DNA from: Neobacillus driksii | GTDB lineage: Bacteria > Bacillota > Bacilli > Bacillales > Cytobacillaceae | Assembly: GCF_013409995.1 (NCBI RefSeq) | Contig: NZ_JACCBX010000010.1 | Location: 62,001-126,000 of the forward strand | DNA length: 64,000 bases | Direction of reading: 5' to 3' | Shown here: piece by piece, positions 43,101-51,153 of the stretch | Layout: every line of letters begins with the position of its first letter | How positions within the stretch are numbered: position 1 is the stretch's first letter | Notes under the pieces: generated by a model | What the model was told of the DNA's origin: nothing | Databases searched by the model: none | The model's input: only the letters and a program-made list of their open reading frames with translations | Position numbers and translations under genes: made by a program

Positions 43101-43580
43101 ATGGAAATTGAAAATCAAGAGGAATTTGCTAATTCAATGACAATTAAGGAACCCAATACTTCCTCCATTCGTTTTGCTGGTTTTTGGATGCGATTTTGGG
43201 CATACCTGCTCGATTTGATTGTTATAGGGAGCATAGAGAGATTAATCATTAATCCTCTATTTCGAATCTTGGAGATTCCATTAGTAGAATTTAATATGTT
43301 TGCTCCTATTTCAATCGCTTCAGCAATCATATTTTATTTATATTTTGTGTTAATGACAAAGTACTTTCATCAGACTCTTGGAAAAATGGTATTCGGATTA
43401 AGAGTGGTTGATTTGACAAGTGAAAAATTATCCTGGGGAACAATCCTTTTTCGTGAATGGATTGGTCGATTTATCTCGGCAACAATCGTTGTAGGCTATA
43501 TTGTCGTTGCTTTTTTACCAAAGAAACAAGGTCTTCATGACCTATTTACAGACACTTCCGTTATCCATGTAGAACGATAA
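43101..43580 (+). CDS. yteJ: YteJ, RDD-family membrane protein
   Basis: A 159-residue RDD-domain protein with three hydrophobic segments; FRFAGFWMRFWAYLLDL and LGKMVFGLRV are family motifs. It is co-transcribed with sppA; in Bacillus the sppA-yteJ pair is linked to lantibiotic resistance. GGGGGGTAACTAG precedes the ATG. Precise activity unknown. Confidence 0.9.
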   Translation: MEIENQEEFANSMTIKEPNTSSIRFAGFWMRFWAYLLDLIVIGSIERLIINPLFRILEIPLVEFNMFAPISIASAIIFYLYFVLMTKYFHQTLGKMVFGLRVVDLTSEKLSWGTILFREWIGRFISATIVVGYIVVAFLPKKQGLHDLFTDTSVIHVER

Positions 43581-43586
43581 TTTTTG

Positions 43587-43620
43587 ACCCGCCAACGCTT
43601 GTTGGCGGGTTTATTTTTTT
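43587..43620 (+). terminator. sppA-yteJ terminator
   Basis: ACCCGCCAAC pairs with GTTGGCGGGT with a long T tail. Confidence 0.9.
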
Positions 43621-43660
43621 CTCTTAAGGTGATACTAATAGGCTGAAAGGGTGTGAAAAA

Positions 43661-44353
43661 ATGAATTGGCTGGTTATAGCACTCATTATTATCATTTTAT
43701 TCATTCTACTAATCATTTTTTCGAAACTAACGATTCGCCTTAATTATTTTCATCATAATGATAACGATGAATTGAAAATACAGTTTAGAATCTGGTTTGG
43801 CTTAATTCGATACACAATGAATGTACCCCTTGTCAAAATTGATGATGACTCCCCAAGCATTGTCGTGAAGGGCAATACAAAAATGGGGGATTCAAGTGAA
43901 AAACAGTCCCCGACAAAGGAAGCGCAAATCACAAAAGATGGTATCATATCAAATTTTACTAACGCAAAAGAAATCTTCCAGCATGTGGTTAATGTCAATA
44001 TCATCGTAAAGAAATTTATGAAAAAAATAGTAATCAAACATTTTGAATGGCATTCGTTAGTGGGGGTAGGTGATGCTGCACATACAGCGATCATAACGGG
44101 TGCACTTTGGACACTTAAGGGAAGTATTATGGGGATGCTCAGTCACTTTTTGAGGCTGAAGGAAATGCCGGTACTATCAATCACACCCCATTTTCAATTG
44201 GCTATTATCCAAACCCATATCACATGTATTTTTCAGTTTCGTATCGGGTATGCTATTTTAGCAGGATTAAAACTAATTAAATTTTGGAAGGGCGGACGCC
44301 CAAATCTCAAAATGGAAACTGCCTGTTCAAAGGAAAAAACTAAACCCGTGTAA
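43661..44353 (+). CDS. ytfI: YtfI, DUF2953 protein
   Basis: A 230-residue protein with one N-terminal membrane span (about 2-22), then beta-rich segments and a second hydrophobic stretch near 137-160. It belongs to DUF2953, which in sporeformers usually precedes ytfJ as here (17-base gap). Function unknown, probably sporulation-linked by context. The ATG follows GAAAGGGTG. Confidence 0.85.
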   Translation: MNWLVIALIIIILFILLIIFSKLTIRLNYFHHNDNDELKIQFRIWFGLIRYTMNVPLVKIDDDSPSIVVKGNTKMGDSSEKQSPTKEAQITKDGIISNFTNAKEIFQHVVNVNIIVKKFMKKIVIKHFEWHSLVGVGDAAHTAIITGALWTLKGSIMGMLSHFLRLKEMPVLSITPHFQLAIIQTHITCIFQFRIGYAILAGLKLIKFWKGGRPNLKMETACSKEKTKPV

Positions 44354-44370
44354 AAGAGGAGGAAACAGCT

Positions 44371-44862
44371 ATGTCTGAACATCCAATTCAAGGTTTAATG
44401 ACGACTGCGATGGAAAGTTTAAAAGAAATGATTGACGTTAATACGATTATTGGTGATCCTGTTGAAACTCCTGACGGAAGTGTTATTCTTACCGTCTCCA
44501 AAGTGGGCTTTGGATTTGCCGCTGGTGGAAGTGAATTTAAACTAGACGGGTCACAATCAAAAGGACAAGAAGAAGGTAAAGGTTCTCCTTCAAAGCTTCC
44601 ATTTGGCGGAGGTAGCGGTGGCGGAGTCTCGATAACTCCAATTGCTTTCCTAATTGTAAACTCAAAAGGTGTAAAAATGCTTCATCTTGATGAAAGTACC
44701 CACCTATATGAGAAGATTTTAGAATTGGCACCTCAGGCGGTGGATAAGATACAACAAATGTTCTCGAAGAAAAATGAGCAGCAGGGCTCTCAACAAAGCT
44801 CTCAGCAAGGTTCGCAGCAATACAAGCAAAACGAATCCCAAAAGCAAGAATTTGATATATAG
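44371..44862 (+). CDS. ytfJ: YtfJ/GerW-family sporulation protein
   Basis: A 163-residue GerW-type protein with HPIQGLMTTAMESLKEMIDV, then FGFAAGGSEF, a glycine-rich block (LPFGGGSGGGVSITPIAFLI) and VKMLHLD. GerW-like proteins are needed for normal spore germination in some Bacillus species. The C-terminal 25 residues are a Gln/Ser repeat (QGSQQSSQQGSQQ) that looks disordered. GAGGAGG precedes the ATG. Confidence 0.92.
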   Translation: MSEHPIQGLMTTAMESLKEMIDVNTIIGDPVETPDGSVILTVSKVGFGFAAGGSEFKLDGSQSKGQEEGKGSPSKLPFGGGSGGGVSITPIAFLIVNSKGVKMLHLDESTHLYEKILELAPQAVDKIQQMFSKKNEQQGSQQSSQQGSQQYKQNESQKQEFDI

Positions 44863-44865
44863 GAT

Positions 44866-44907
44866 AAAAAGTTAACTTCCACATAAACAAGGAGGTTAAC
44901 TTTTTTC
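44866..44907. terminator. ytfJ terminator
   Basis: AAAAGTTAACTTCC pairs with GGAGGTTAACTTTT with T6. Confidence 0.85.
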
Positions 44908-45029
44908 GTGAAAGTAAGAGCTTAAATCATTGCAAAAAGAATTCTGAAAAGATATATTTACACTGTACATAATTGTAATGAAGGCAAAATGGATTTGCTT
45001 TTGTTCGTACGAAAAAGGAGGATGTTAAA

Positions 45030-45530
45030 ATGGCAAACGTAACTTTTAAGGGGAACCCAGTAACATTACTAGGTAACGAAGTAAAGGTAGGAGACAAAGC
45101 TCCTAATTTCAGTGTATTGGCGAACGATTTATCACCTGTAACCTTAGAAAATACAAAAGGTCAGGTACGTCTAATTAGCGCAGTTCCTTCTTTAGATACT
45201 GGCGTGTGTGATGCAGAAACTCGTCGTTTTAATGAAGAAGCTAATAGCTTAGGTGATGTAAAAATCCTAACTGTCAGTGTTGACCTGCCATTTGCACAAA
45301 AACGCTGGTGCGGAGCAAACGGAATTGAAAATGTTCAAACATTATCAGACCACCGCGACCTTTCCTTCGGTGAAGCATACGGTGTTGCAATTCAAGAGTT
45401 AAGATTATTAACTCGTGCAGTCTTTGTTGTAGATTCTACAGACACTGTTACGTATGTGGAATATGTAAGTGAGGCAACCAATCACCCAAACTATGAAGCA
45501 GCACTTGAAGCAGCTAGAAACGCAAAGTAA
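45030..45530 (+). CDS. tpx: Thiol peroxidase Tpx
   Basis: A 166-residue atypical 2-Cys peroxiredoxin with peroxidatic Cys60 (SLDTGVCDAETRRF) and resolving Cys94 (KRWCGANG). It reduces H2O2 and alkyl peroxides with thioredoxin. The positions equal those of the B. subtilis enzyme. AAAGGAGGATG precedes the ATG. Monocistronic, with a hairpin before ytxK. Confidence 0.96.
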   Translation: MANVTFKGNPVTLLGNEVKVGDKAPNFSVLANDLSPVTLENTKGQVRLISAVPSLDTGVCDAETRRFNEEANSLGDVKILTVSVDLPFAQKRWCGANGIENVQTLSDHRDLSFGEAYGVAIQELRLLTRAVFVVDSTDTVTYVEYVSEATNHPNYEAALEAARNAK

Positions 45531-45547
45531 TTTTTAATGGCGATTAC

Positions 45548-45578
45548 GGCCTCGTCTATTGGATGAGGTCTTTTCTTT
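45548..45578 (+). terminator. tpx terminator
   Basis: GGCCTCGTC pairs with GGATGAGGTC (G-U) with TTTTC tail. Confidence 0.65.
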
Positions 45579-45594
45579 ATTTGGAGGTGTTAGC

Positions 45595-46578
45595 ATGAAA
45601 ATCGCTCCAGTGGAACAGCTTTTCACACTATTTAATGAAACAGCTCTTGTTTTACAGGAAGAACTATCATGTACATATTTAGAGGCATTAGCCGAAACAG
45701 GTGAGAATTTATTTCACGGCTCAATCCTTCAGGAGGAAGTAAGTGAAATAACGGAAAAGAGACTCAATAAACAATACAAAGAAATCAATTTAGACAATTT
45801 TACAAAAGAAGAGATTCGTAAAGCGTATCAGCTGGTAATCTTAAAGGGAATGAAAGAAAATGTTCAGCCTAACCATCAGATGACACCTGATAGTGTGGGA
45901 ATGCTGATTAGTTATCTAGTGGATAAGTTTATGGCCCAATCTTCCTTCCGATTATTAGATCCTGCCATCGGAACAGGTAATTTAGTAACAACGGTACTAA
46001 ATCAATTGCAAAAAAATGTACAATCCATTGGTATTGATATTGATGACTTGTTAATTAAACTCGCCTATGTGAATGCAAATTTACAGGAACATCCGATTGA
46101 GCTTTTTAATCAGGATAGTCTCGAACCATTATTTATTGACCCCGTCGACGCGGTGATTGCTGATTTACCTGTTGGGTATTATCCAAATGATGTTCGCGCG
46201 TTAGATTACAAATTAAAAGCGGAAAAAGGTCATTCCTATGCTCACCATTTATTTATGGAGCAAAGTGTCCGCCACACCAAATCGGGAGGATATTTATTTT
46301 TTATCATTCCAAATGGCCTCTTTGAAAGTGATCAAGCACACCAGCTTCGTGATTTCTTTAAAGAAGAAGTCATTATTCAAGGGGTACTTCAACTGCCAAT
46401 CAGTATGTTTAAGAATAAAAATGCAGCGAAAAGTATCTTAATCCTGCAGAAGAAGGGCGAAGGAATAGCTGCACCGAAACAAGCCTTACTTGCCAATCTT
46501 CCAAGCTTATCAAGTGCAGTAGAGATGGACAATATCTTGAAAAAAATTGATAAATGGTTTCAAGATAATAAGCGATAA
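45595..46578 (+). CDS. ytxK: YtxK, SAM-dependent (type I M-subunit-like) methyltransferase
   Basis: A 327-residue adenine-type methyltransferase with SAM motif LLDPAIGTGNLV (about 117-128) and catalytic-loop equivalent DLPVGYYP in place of NPPY, resembling the core of type I restriction-modification M subunits without a specificity subunit. Its target is unknown. Upstream helices (1-90) are a small N-terminal domain. GGAGGTG precedes ATG 45595. It sits before ackA as in B. subtilis. Confidence 0.88.
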   Translation: MKIAPVEQLFTLFNETALVLQEELSCTYLEALAETGENLFHGSILQEEVSEITEKRLNKQYKEINLDNFTKEEIRKAYQLVILKGMKENVQPNHQMTPDSVGMLISYLVDKFMAQSSFRLLDPAIGTGNLVTTVLNQLQKNVQSIGIDIDDLLIKLAYVNANLQEHPIELFNQDSLEPLFIDPVDAVIADLPVGYYPNDVRALDYKLKAEKGHSYAHHLFMEQSVRHTKSGGYLFFIIPNGLFESDQAHQLRDFFKEEVIIQGVLQLPISMFKNKNAAKSILILQKKGEGIAAPKQALLANLPSLSSAVEMDNILKKIDKWFQDNKR

Positions 46579-46613
46579 AACCGGTATTTGTAACGGTTTT
46601 ATCGCTTTTTTAT
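46570..46613 (+). terminator. ytxK terminator
   Basis: GCGATAAAACCG pairs with CGGTTTTATCGC with T6; the stop codon is inside the stem. Confidence 0.85.
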
Positions 46614-46658
46614 TGGTTAAGAACAATTAGAATAATGTGAATAAATTTTCATTTTAAA

Positions 46659-46672
46659 GGTAACCGTTTCCA
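46659..46672. promoter_or_regulatory. Candidate cre (CcpA site) upstream of ackA
   Basis: On the minus strand TGGAAACGGTTACC matches the cre consensus TGnAAnCGnWnnCA at all fixed positions except the last A. It lies about 150 bases upstream of ackA, where an activating CcpA site is expected, and CcpA is encoded in this window. Confidence 0.55.
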
Positions 46673-46818
46673 TCCAATTTCCTCCTTGAAATGTAATATA
46701 TACAGTGATTAAATGAGGTGAAGAAGCAATAAACGATGTCGGTTTCGCGCAAAATAACCTTGTACGGAGTATTGCCTTCCCGAACCGATGTTGTTTTATA
46801 AAAGGAGCGGTAAACGAA

Positions 46819-48006
46819 ATGTCTAAAATTATTGCGATTAATGCAGGAAGTTCTTCCTTGAAATTTCAATTATTTGAAATGCCAAGTGAAGATGTTATTA
46901 CGAAAGGGATTATTGAGAGAATCGGATTAAATGATTCAATCTTTACTATTTCTGTTAACGGTGAAAAAATTACCGAAACCATTGATATTCCTGACCATGA
47001 AGTTGGGGTAAAAATGCTGCTTGATAAGCTTACTACTTTAGGTATTATTCAATCATTAAATGAGATTGATGGAATTGGCCACCGTGTAGTGCATGGCGGA
47101 GAAGAGTTTAATGATTCCGCTCTAATTACAGAAGAAGTTCTTAAGAAAATTGAAGATTTATCAGAATTAGCTCCATTGCATAATCCTGCAAACGTTACAG
47201 GAATTAGAGCGTTTCAAGCTGTACTTCCTAACGTTCCAGCTGTTGCTGTTTTCGATACAGCTTTCCATCAAACTATGCCTGAAAGTTCTTATCTCTACAG
47301 CCTTCCATATGAATACTATGAGAAATACGGTATTCGTAAATATGGCTTCCATGGGACAAGTCACAAATATGTTTCCCAGCGTGCTGCTGAACTTCTAGGG
47401 CGTCCAGTGGAACAACTTAGACTCCTTTCTTGTCATTTGGGAAATGGTGCCAGTATTGCTGCTATTGAAGGTGGAAAATCAATCGATACCTCAATGGGCT
47501 TTACACCATTGGCTGGCGTAACTATGGGTACACGTTCAGGTAACATTGACCCTGCACTCATTCCTTTTATTATGGAAAAAACGAATAAGACTGCAGAAGA
47601 AGTTCTCGATGTATTAAATAAAAAGAGTGGAATGTTAGGTGTTTCTGGATTTTCTAGTGATTTAAGAGATATTGAAATTGAATCACGTAAAGGTAATGAA
47701 CGGGCTCAGTTGGCGTTAGACGTTTTTGCTAATCGTATCCATAAATATATTGGTTCATATGCTTCACGTATGTTTGGTGTAGATGCGATCATCTTTACTG
47801 CTGGTATCGGTGAAAACAGTGATGTCGTACGTGAAAAGGTCTTAAAGGGTCTAGAATTTATGGGCGTTTATTGGGATCCAGCTTTAAATAAAATTAGAGG
47901 TGAGGAAAGATTTATAAACTATCCTCATTCACCTGTAAAAGTAATCGTTATTCCTACAAATGAAGAAGTAATGATTGCACGTGATGTTGTCCGTTTAGCA
48001 CAATAA
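46819..48006 (+). CDS. ackA: Acetate kinase
   Basis: A 395-residue ASKHA phosphotransferase that makes ATP from acetyl phosphate in overflow metabolism. Motifs are INAGSSSLKF at the N-terminus, HRVVHGGEEF, VFDTAFHQTMP, and GTRSGNIDPAL with FTAGIGENS. AAAGGAGCGG precedes the ATG. The cre-like site upstream agrees with its known activation by CcpA. Confidence 0.97.
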   Translation: MSKIIAINAGSSSLKFQLFEMPSEDVITKGIIERIGLNDSIFTISVNGEKITETIDIPDHEVGVKMLLDKLTTLGIIQSLNEIDGIGHRVVHGGEEFNDSALITEEVLKKIEDLSELAPLHNPANVTGIRAFQAVLPNVPAVAVFDTAFHQTMPESSYLYSLPYEYYEKYGIRKYGFHGTSHKYVSQRAAELLGRPVEQLRLLSCHLGNGASIAAIEGGKSIDTSMGFTPLAGVTMGTRSGNIDPALIPFIMEKTNKTAEEVLDVLNKKSGMLGVSGFSSDLRDIEIESRKGNERAQLALDVFANRIHKYIGSYASRMFGVDAIIFTAGIGENSDVVREKVLKGLEFMGVYWDPALNKIRGEERFINYPHSPVKVIVIPTNEEVMIARDVVRLAQ

Positions 48007-48014
48007 TTGTTTAA

Positions 48015-48052
48015 TAAAGGCAAACTGTCGTAAAGACGGTTTGTCTTTTCAC
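48015..48052 (+). terminator. ackA terminator
   Basis: GGCAAACTGTC pairs with GACGGTTTGTC (one G-T) with T tail. Confidence 0.8.
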
Positions 48053-48115
48053 ATTTTTTAAGTATATTTCTTTGTGATATACTGGAAAGAAATAAGGAAG
48101 TTAGGGGGATTGCCT

Positions 48116-48952
48116 ATGCCATTAACTGACCGGGAAACAGAGGTATTAAATGCAATTAAAGAGTGGGAGATGCAATTATTAAATTACGAGGCCAATGACC
48201 TGCAGCTTACGTATGAAAAATATTTAGAGCGTTCTTTCTCTTTATTACCTGAAAAGGTTCAAAATCAATTTTTTTCAGTTATTGATACCTGGTTGTTCCA
48301 TTTGCACGGTATGATTCAGGGCTCCCAAATACAGATGGATGCAAAGGAAAGAATCCTATCTTCAGGTCGTGTGTTTCGTAAAGAATTGCACCAAATTGAA
48401 GATTTGAAAAAATTAGATATTGATCAGTTACAATACATAGCCATGCAGCAAATTGCAAGGCACCGATTATACTCGTTTGCACAGGGGGGCTTAGCGGGGA
48501 CAGGTGGACCGCTTCTTTTGGGTACAGACATACCAGCGATGGCCGTTATAAATTTGAGGGCGGTACAATTAATTGCCATGACATATGGTTTTGAGGTGAA
48601 TACACCCTATGAGATGATGAGTTCTTTAAAGGTTTTTCATACCGCTACATTACCTCCCCGTCTTCAAAAACAGGGGTGGGTGGTGTTGATGGACGAAATG
48701 AAAACAAGCCGTGATCATTACTTTTATGAAGGAAATGAAGAAATTACAGATGTAACTTGGCTGGAACAGCCCATTCAACAATTACTTAAAGCGATGGTCA
48801 TTACGGTGTTCCGAAAAAAGCTGATTCAAGGTATTCCGCTAGTTAGTATGGCCATTGGGGCAGGGACTAATTATCAGTTAACAAGAAAAGTTACAGAATT
48901 CGCCCATAACTATTACCAATTGCGCTATCTTAATCAGAAAGAGGAAATCTAA
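48116..48952 (+). CDS. EcsC-family protein
   Basis: A 278-residue protein of the EcsC family. It has a central GGLAGTGGPLLLGTDIPAMAV hydrophobic stretch (about 124-145) and a late membrane-like segment (VSMAIGAGTNYQLT). EcsC is named from the B. subtilis ecsABC locus and has no assigned activity. ATG 48116 follows AGGGGGATTGCC. It is one base from moaB, so probably in one transcript with it. Confidence 0.75.
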   Translation: MPLTDRETEVLNAIKEWEMQLLNYEANDLQLTYEKYLERSFSLLPEKVQNQFFSVIDTWLFHLHGMIQGSQIQMDAKERILSSGRVFRKELHQIEDLKKLDIDQLQYIAMQQIARHRLYSFAQGGLAGTGGPLLLGTDIPAMAVINLRAVQLIAMTYGFEVNTPYEMMSSLKVFHTATLPPRLQKQGWVVLMDEMKTSRDHYFYEGNEEITDVTWLEQPIQQLLKAMVITVFRKKLIQGIPLVSMAIGAGTNYQLTRKVTEFAHNYYQLRYLNQKEEI

Positions 48953-48953
48953 C

Positions 48954-49466
48954 ATGAGTACAACGGAACATAAAGAAGGAGCTCCAAAAATTGTAAATTG
49001 TAAAGTCATTACCGTGAGTGATACAAGAAACAAGGACACAGATAAAAGTGGTAAGCTGATGATAGAATTGCTAGAACAGGCGGGGCATGCCATTGTTGAC
49101 TATGTAATTGTAAGAGATGAAGCAGCTCCTATAAAAGAGGCCATTTTACAAGGATGTGAGCACGGTGATATTGATGTCATCCTAACTAATGGAGGGACAG
49201 GAATAGCAAAGCGCGATGTCACGATTGAAACTGTTCAAAGTTTATTAGATAAAGAAATAGTTGGATTTGGAGAATTATTCAGGATGTTGAGTTATCAGGA
49301 GGATATTGGCTCAGCAGCTATACTTTCACGTGCCATTGCCGGTGTAGTAAAGAATAAAGGTGTCTTTTCTACTCCAGGCTCTACAGGGGCAGTTAAGCTT
49401 GCAATGAATAAGTTAATCATTCCTGAGATTGGTCATGTAGTAAGAGAAATAAAAAAAGATTTATAG
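48954..49466 (+). CDS. moaB: MoaB, molybdenum cofactor biosynthesis protein
   Basis: A 170-residue MoaB/Mog-fold protein with VITVSDTRNKDTDKSG near the start and TNGGTGIAKRDVTIE (GGTG adenylation motif) and GSAAILSRA further on. The family binds or adenylates molybdopterin during Moco synthesis. Its closeness to the preceding EcsC-type gene suggests co-expression. ATG 48954. Confidence 0.92.
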   Translation: MSTTEHKEGAPKIVNCKVITVSDTRNKDTDKSGKLMIELLEQAGHAIVDYVIVRDEAAPIKEAILQGCEHGDIDVILTNGGTGIAKRDVTIETVQSLLDKEIVGFGELFRMLSYQEDIGSAAILSRAIAGVVKNKGVFSTPGSTGAVKLAMNKLIIPEIGHVVREIKKDL

Positions 49467-49469
49467 AAT

Positions 49470-49500
49470 AAAATGAGCTCCCTACAGCGGGGAGCCCCTA
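49470..49500 (-). terminator. Hairpin between moaB and the following gene
   Basis: GCTCCC pairs with GGGAGC; the T-rich side is in the minus direction, so it ends the small downstream gene. Confidence 0.6.
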
Positions 49501-49501
49501 C

Positions 49502-49816
49502 TCAATTATGCATTTTTTCTGATACTGTTTGATTTGCTCGATACCAGAGCCATAAATCATTAATGATGGAAGCCAGTTCAGCTATCTCACTGTTTAATTC
49601 GCATGATTTTTTAAAATTACTTTCATTCGAAAGTTGTGCTTGCTTTTGATTAATCGTACTTTCAAGTTCTGCAATCCGATCCGGAATGGAACCTCGAATT
49701 TTTTCCCAATGAAATAGGATTTCCTGCTGTGTTTCCTCGCTATATTGTGCCCATTCCAATGTTAGATTGGGAATTGAAATACCGAGCCGTTGATCATATG
49801 AAAAATGTTCTTTCAT
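49502..49816 (-). CDS. Small coiled-coil protein, unknown
   Basis: A 104-residue, soluble, acidic protein predicted to be helical: ERIAELESTINQKQAQL-type heptads in the middle. I do not recognise it; it is conserved in position in my general knowledge of Bacillus gene order but without a known role. AGGCTAACAC precedes the ATG on the minus strand. It lies between moaB and the universal stress protein. Confidence 0.6.
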   Translation of the reverse strand: MKEHFSYDQRLGISIPNLTLEWAQYSEETQQEILFHWEKIRGSIPDRIAELESTINQKQAQLSNESNFKKSCELNSEIAELASIINDLWLWYRANQTVSEKMHN

Positions 49817-49884
49817 GTGTTAGCCTCCAAGACAAGTTATTCCTTTTATTCTACAACACATCGAGAAAGCATTCACGATTTAAT

Positions 49885-50343
49885 TTAGTCTATTTCAAGA
49901 GCTTTTTGTGTACGGACAATGAGGACATCACATGGGGAGTAACGGGTAATATGTTCTGAAACACTGCCAATCAAGAATCTTTCAACTGCATTCATACCAG
50001 TTGCTCCGCAAACAATTAAATCAATATCATGTTTTTTAGCGATTTCCTTTGGAATCTTCACTTTCGGAGATCCGTATTCGATTTCATAGTGGACATGGGT
50101 GACTCCTGCATCCAAGGCTTGGGTTTGATACTTTTCCAGCATATCAATGGCAAGTTTGTTCGCGCGTTCGGCAATATCTGGATCATATGAATCAATTAAC
50201 AGAAATGACCTTGTGTCGATAACATGTGCTAATAACAATTTTGCTTCGTTTCTTTTAGCAATTTCAACCGATTTCTCTAGCGCCCACTCAGATTCTTTTG
50301 AACCGTCGATGGCAACTAAAATATGTTCATATCTTCCTCCCAT
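49885..50343 (-). CDS. Universal stress protein (UspA family)
   Basis: A 152-residue single UspA domain: HILVAIDGSKESEWALEKSV at the N-terminus and the nucleotide-binding loop GATGMNAVERFLIGSVSEHI at about 118-137, typical of ATP-binding Usp proteins. GAGGAGGG precedes the ATG. Its role in starvation or redox stress is inferred only. Confidence 0.9.
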   Translation of the reverse strand: MGGRYEHILVAIDGSKESEWALEKSVEIAKRNEAKLLLAHVIDTRSFLLIDSYDPDIAERANKLAIDMLEKYQTQALDAGVTHVHYEIEYGSPKVKIPKEIAKKHDIDLIVCGATGMNAVERFLIGSVSEHITRYSPCDVLIVRTQKALEID

Positions 50344-50447
50344 GTTAATCCCTCCTCACCTAAATTATACAATATTTTCTAGGAGTAAGATGTTTCAATT
50401 TTTCGAAAAATAATAGTGGTAAAAATACATCGAAGGGAGAATGAATA

Positions 50448-50606
50448 ATGCCTAAACGAGATCCAGGTAAGTCCTTTACATTTGAATTTAATGAGCAAGG
50501 AGCCAATGAGGTAAGTGAACAAATCTTAGACTCATACAATAGTGGCTTTATTGGACAAGATTTTGAAGTGACTAACGAGAATACGGCACAGAACACAGTG
50601 GAATAG
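50448..50606 (+). CDS. 52-residue ORF, unknown
   Basis: ATG 50448 opens MPKRDPGKSFTFEFNEQGAN and continues to TAG at 50604; the peptide is acidic with no membrane segment. GAAGGGAG precedes it and a terminator follows, so it looks like a real one-gene transcript. No family recognised. Confidence 0.6.
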   Translation: MPKRDPGKSFTFEFNEQGANEVSEQILDSYNSGFIGQDFEVTNENTAQNTVE

Positions 50607-50609
50607 GTA

Positions 50610-50638
50610 TTTATAGAGCTCGCCACAGGCGAGTTTTC
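50610..50638 (+). terminator. Terminator after the 52-residue ORF
   Basis: CTCGCC pairs with GGCGAG around ACA, with TTTTCC. Confidence 0.75.
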
Positions 50639-50748
50639 CTATGTAAATGTCTATTAATTTTCATATAGCGGGGCATTTACCCAAGAATCTCATTTTAAGC
50701 CTGCATATTCTTTTAATGTGTAAGGAATAAAAATGAGGAGGAACTAAA

Positions 50749-51006
50749 ATGCAAGAAATGACTAATTATATAGGGGCAATTGATCCTAACGATCAAAGGT
50801 TTGGTTTTGGATTCGGCAGACCAGGATTTGGTTTTGGTGGCTTTGGCCGTCGCCGATTTGGTTTTGGATTTGGTTTACCATTCTTAGGGGGATTAGCACT
50901 AGGTGCAGCATTAAGTCCAAGACCATACTATTATCCGTACCCATACCCATACCCATACCCTTATCCATATCCATATTACGGGTATCCATACTACCCTTGG
51001 TATTAA
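50749..51006 (+). CDS. Gly/Phe- and Pro/Tyr-rich spore-coat-like protein
   Basis: An 85-residue low-complexity protein: a FGFG-rich half (RFGFGFGRPGFGFGGFG), one short hydrophobic stretch (LPFLGGLALGAALSP), and a (YP)n tail ending YPWY. Tyrosine/glycine-rich proteins of this kind are common in coat and crust layers, where tyrosines may be crosslinked. AGGAGGAAC precedes ATG 50749. Coat location is inference from composition. Confidence 0.7.
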   Translation: MQEMTNYIGAIDPNDQRFGFGFGRPGFGFGGFGRRRFGFGFGLPFLGGLALGAALSPRPYYYPYPYPYPYPYPYPYYGYPYYPWY

Positions 51007-51014
51007 GTATTGCT

Positions 51015-51048
51015 AATGAAAAGAGCTTTGCGACCGCAGAGCTCTTAA
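51015..51048 (+). terminator. Weak terminator after the tyrosine-rich gene
   Basis: AAGAGCT pairs with AGAGCTCTT region; short T tail. Confidence 0.5.
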
Positions 51049-51153
51049 TAATGATTTTAAGAAAAATGCAATTTATAAAAGGTTTGGGATTTCTACAATT
51101 TTTTGGTAAAATTAAAGTGTTTTCAAAGTAAAGTATTTATTGGGGGTAAATAG

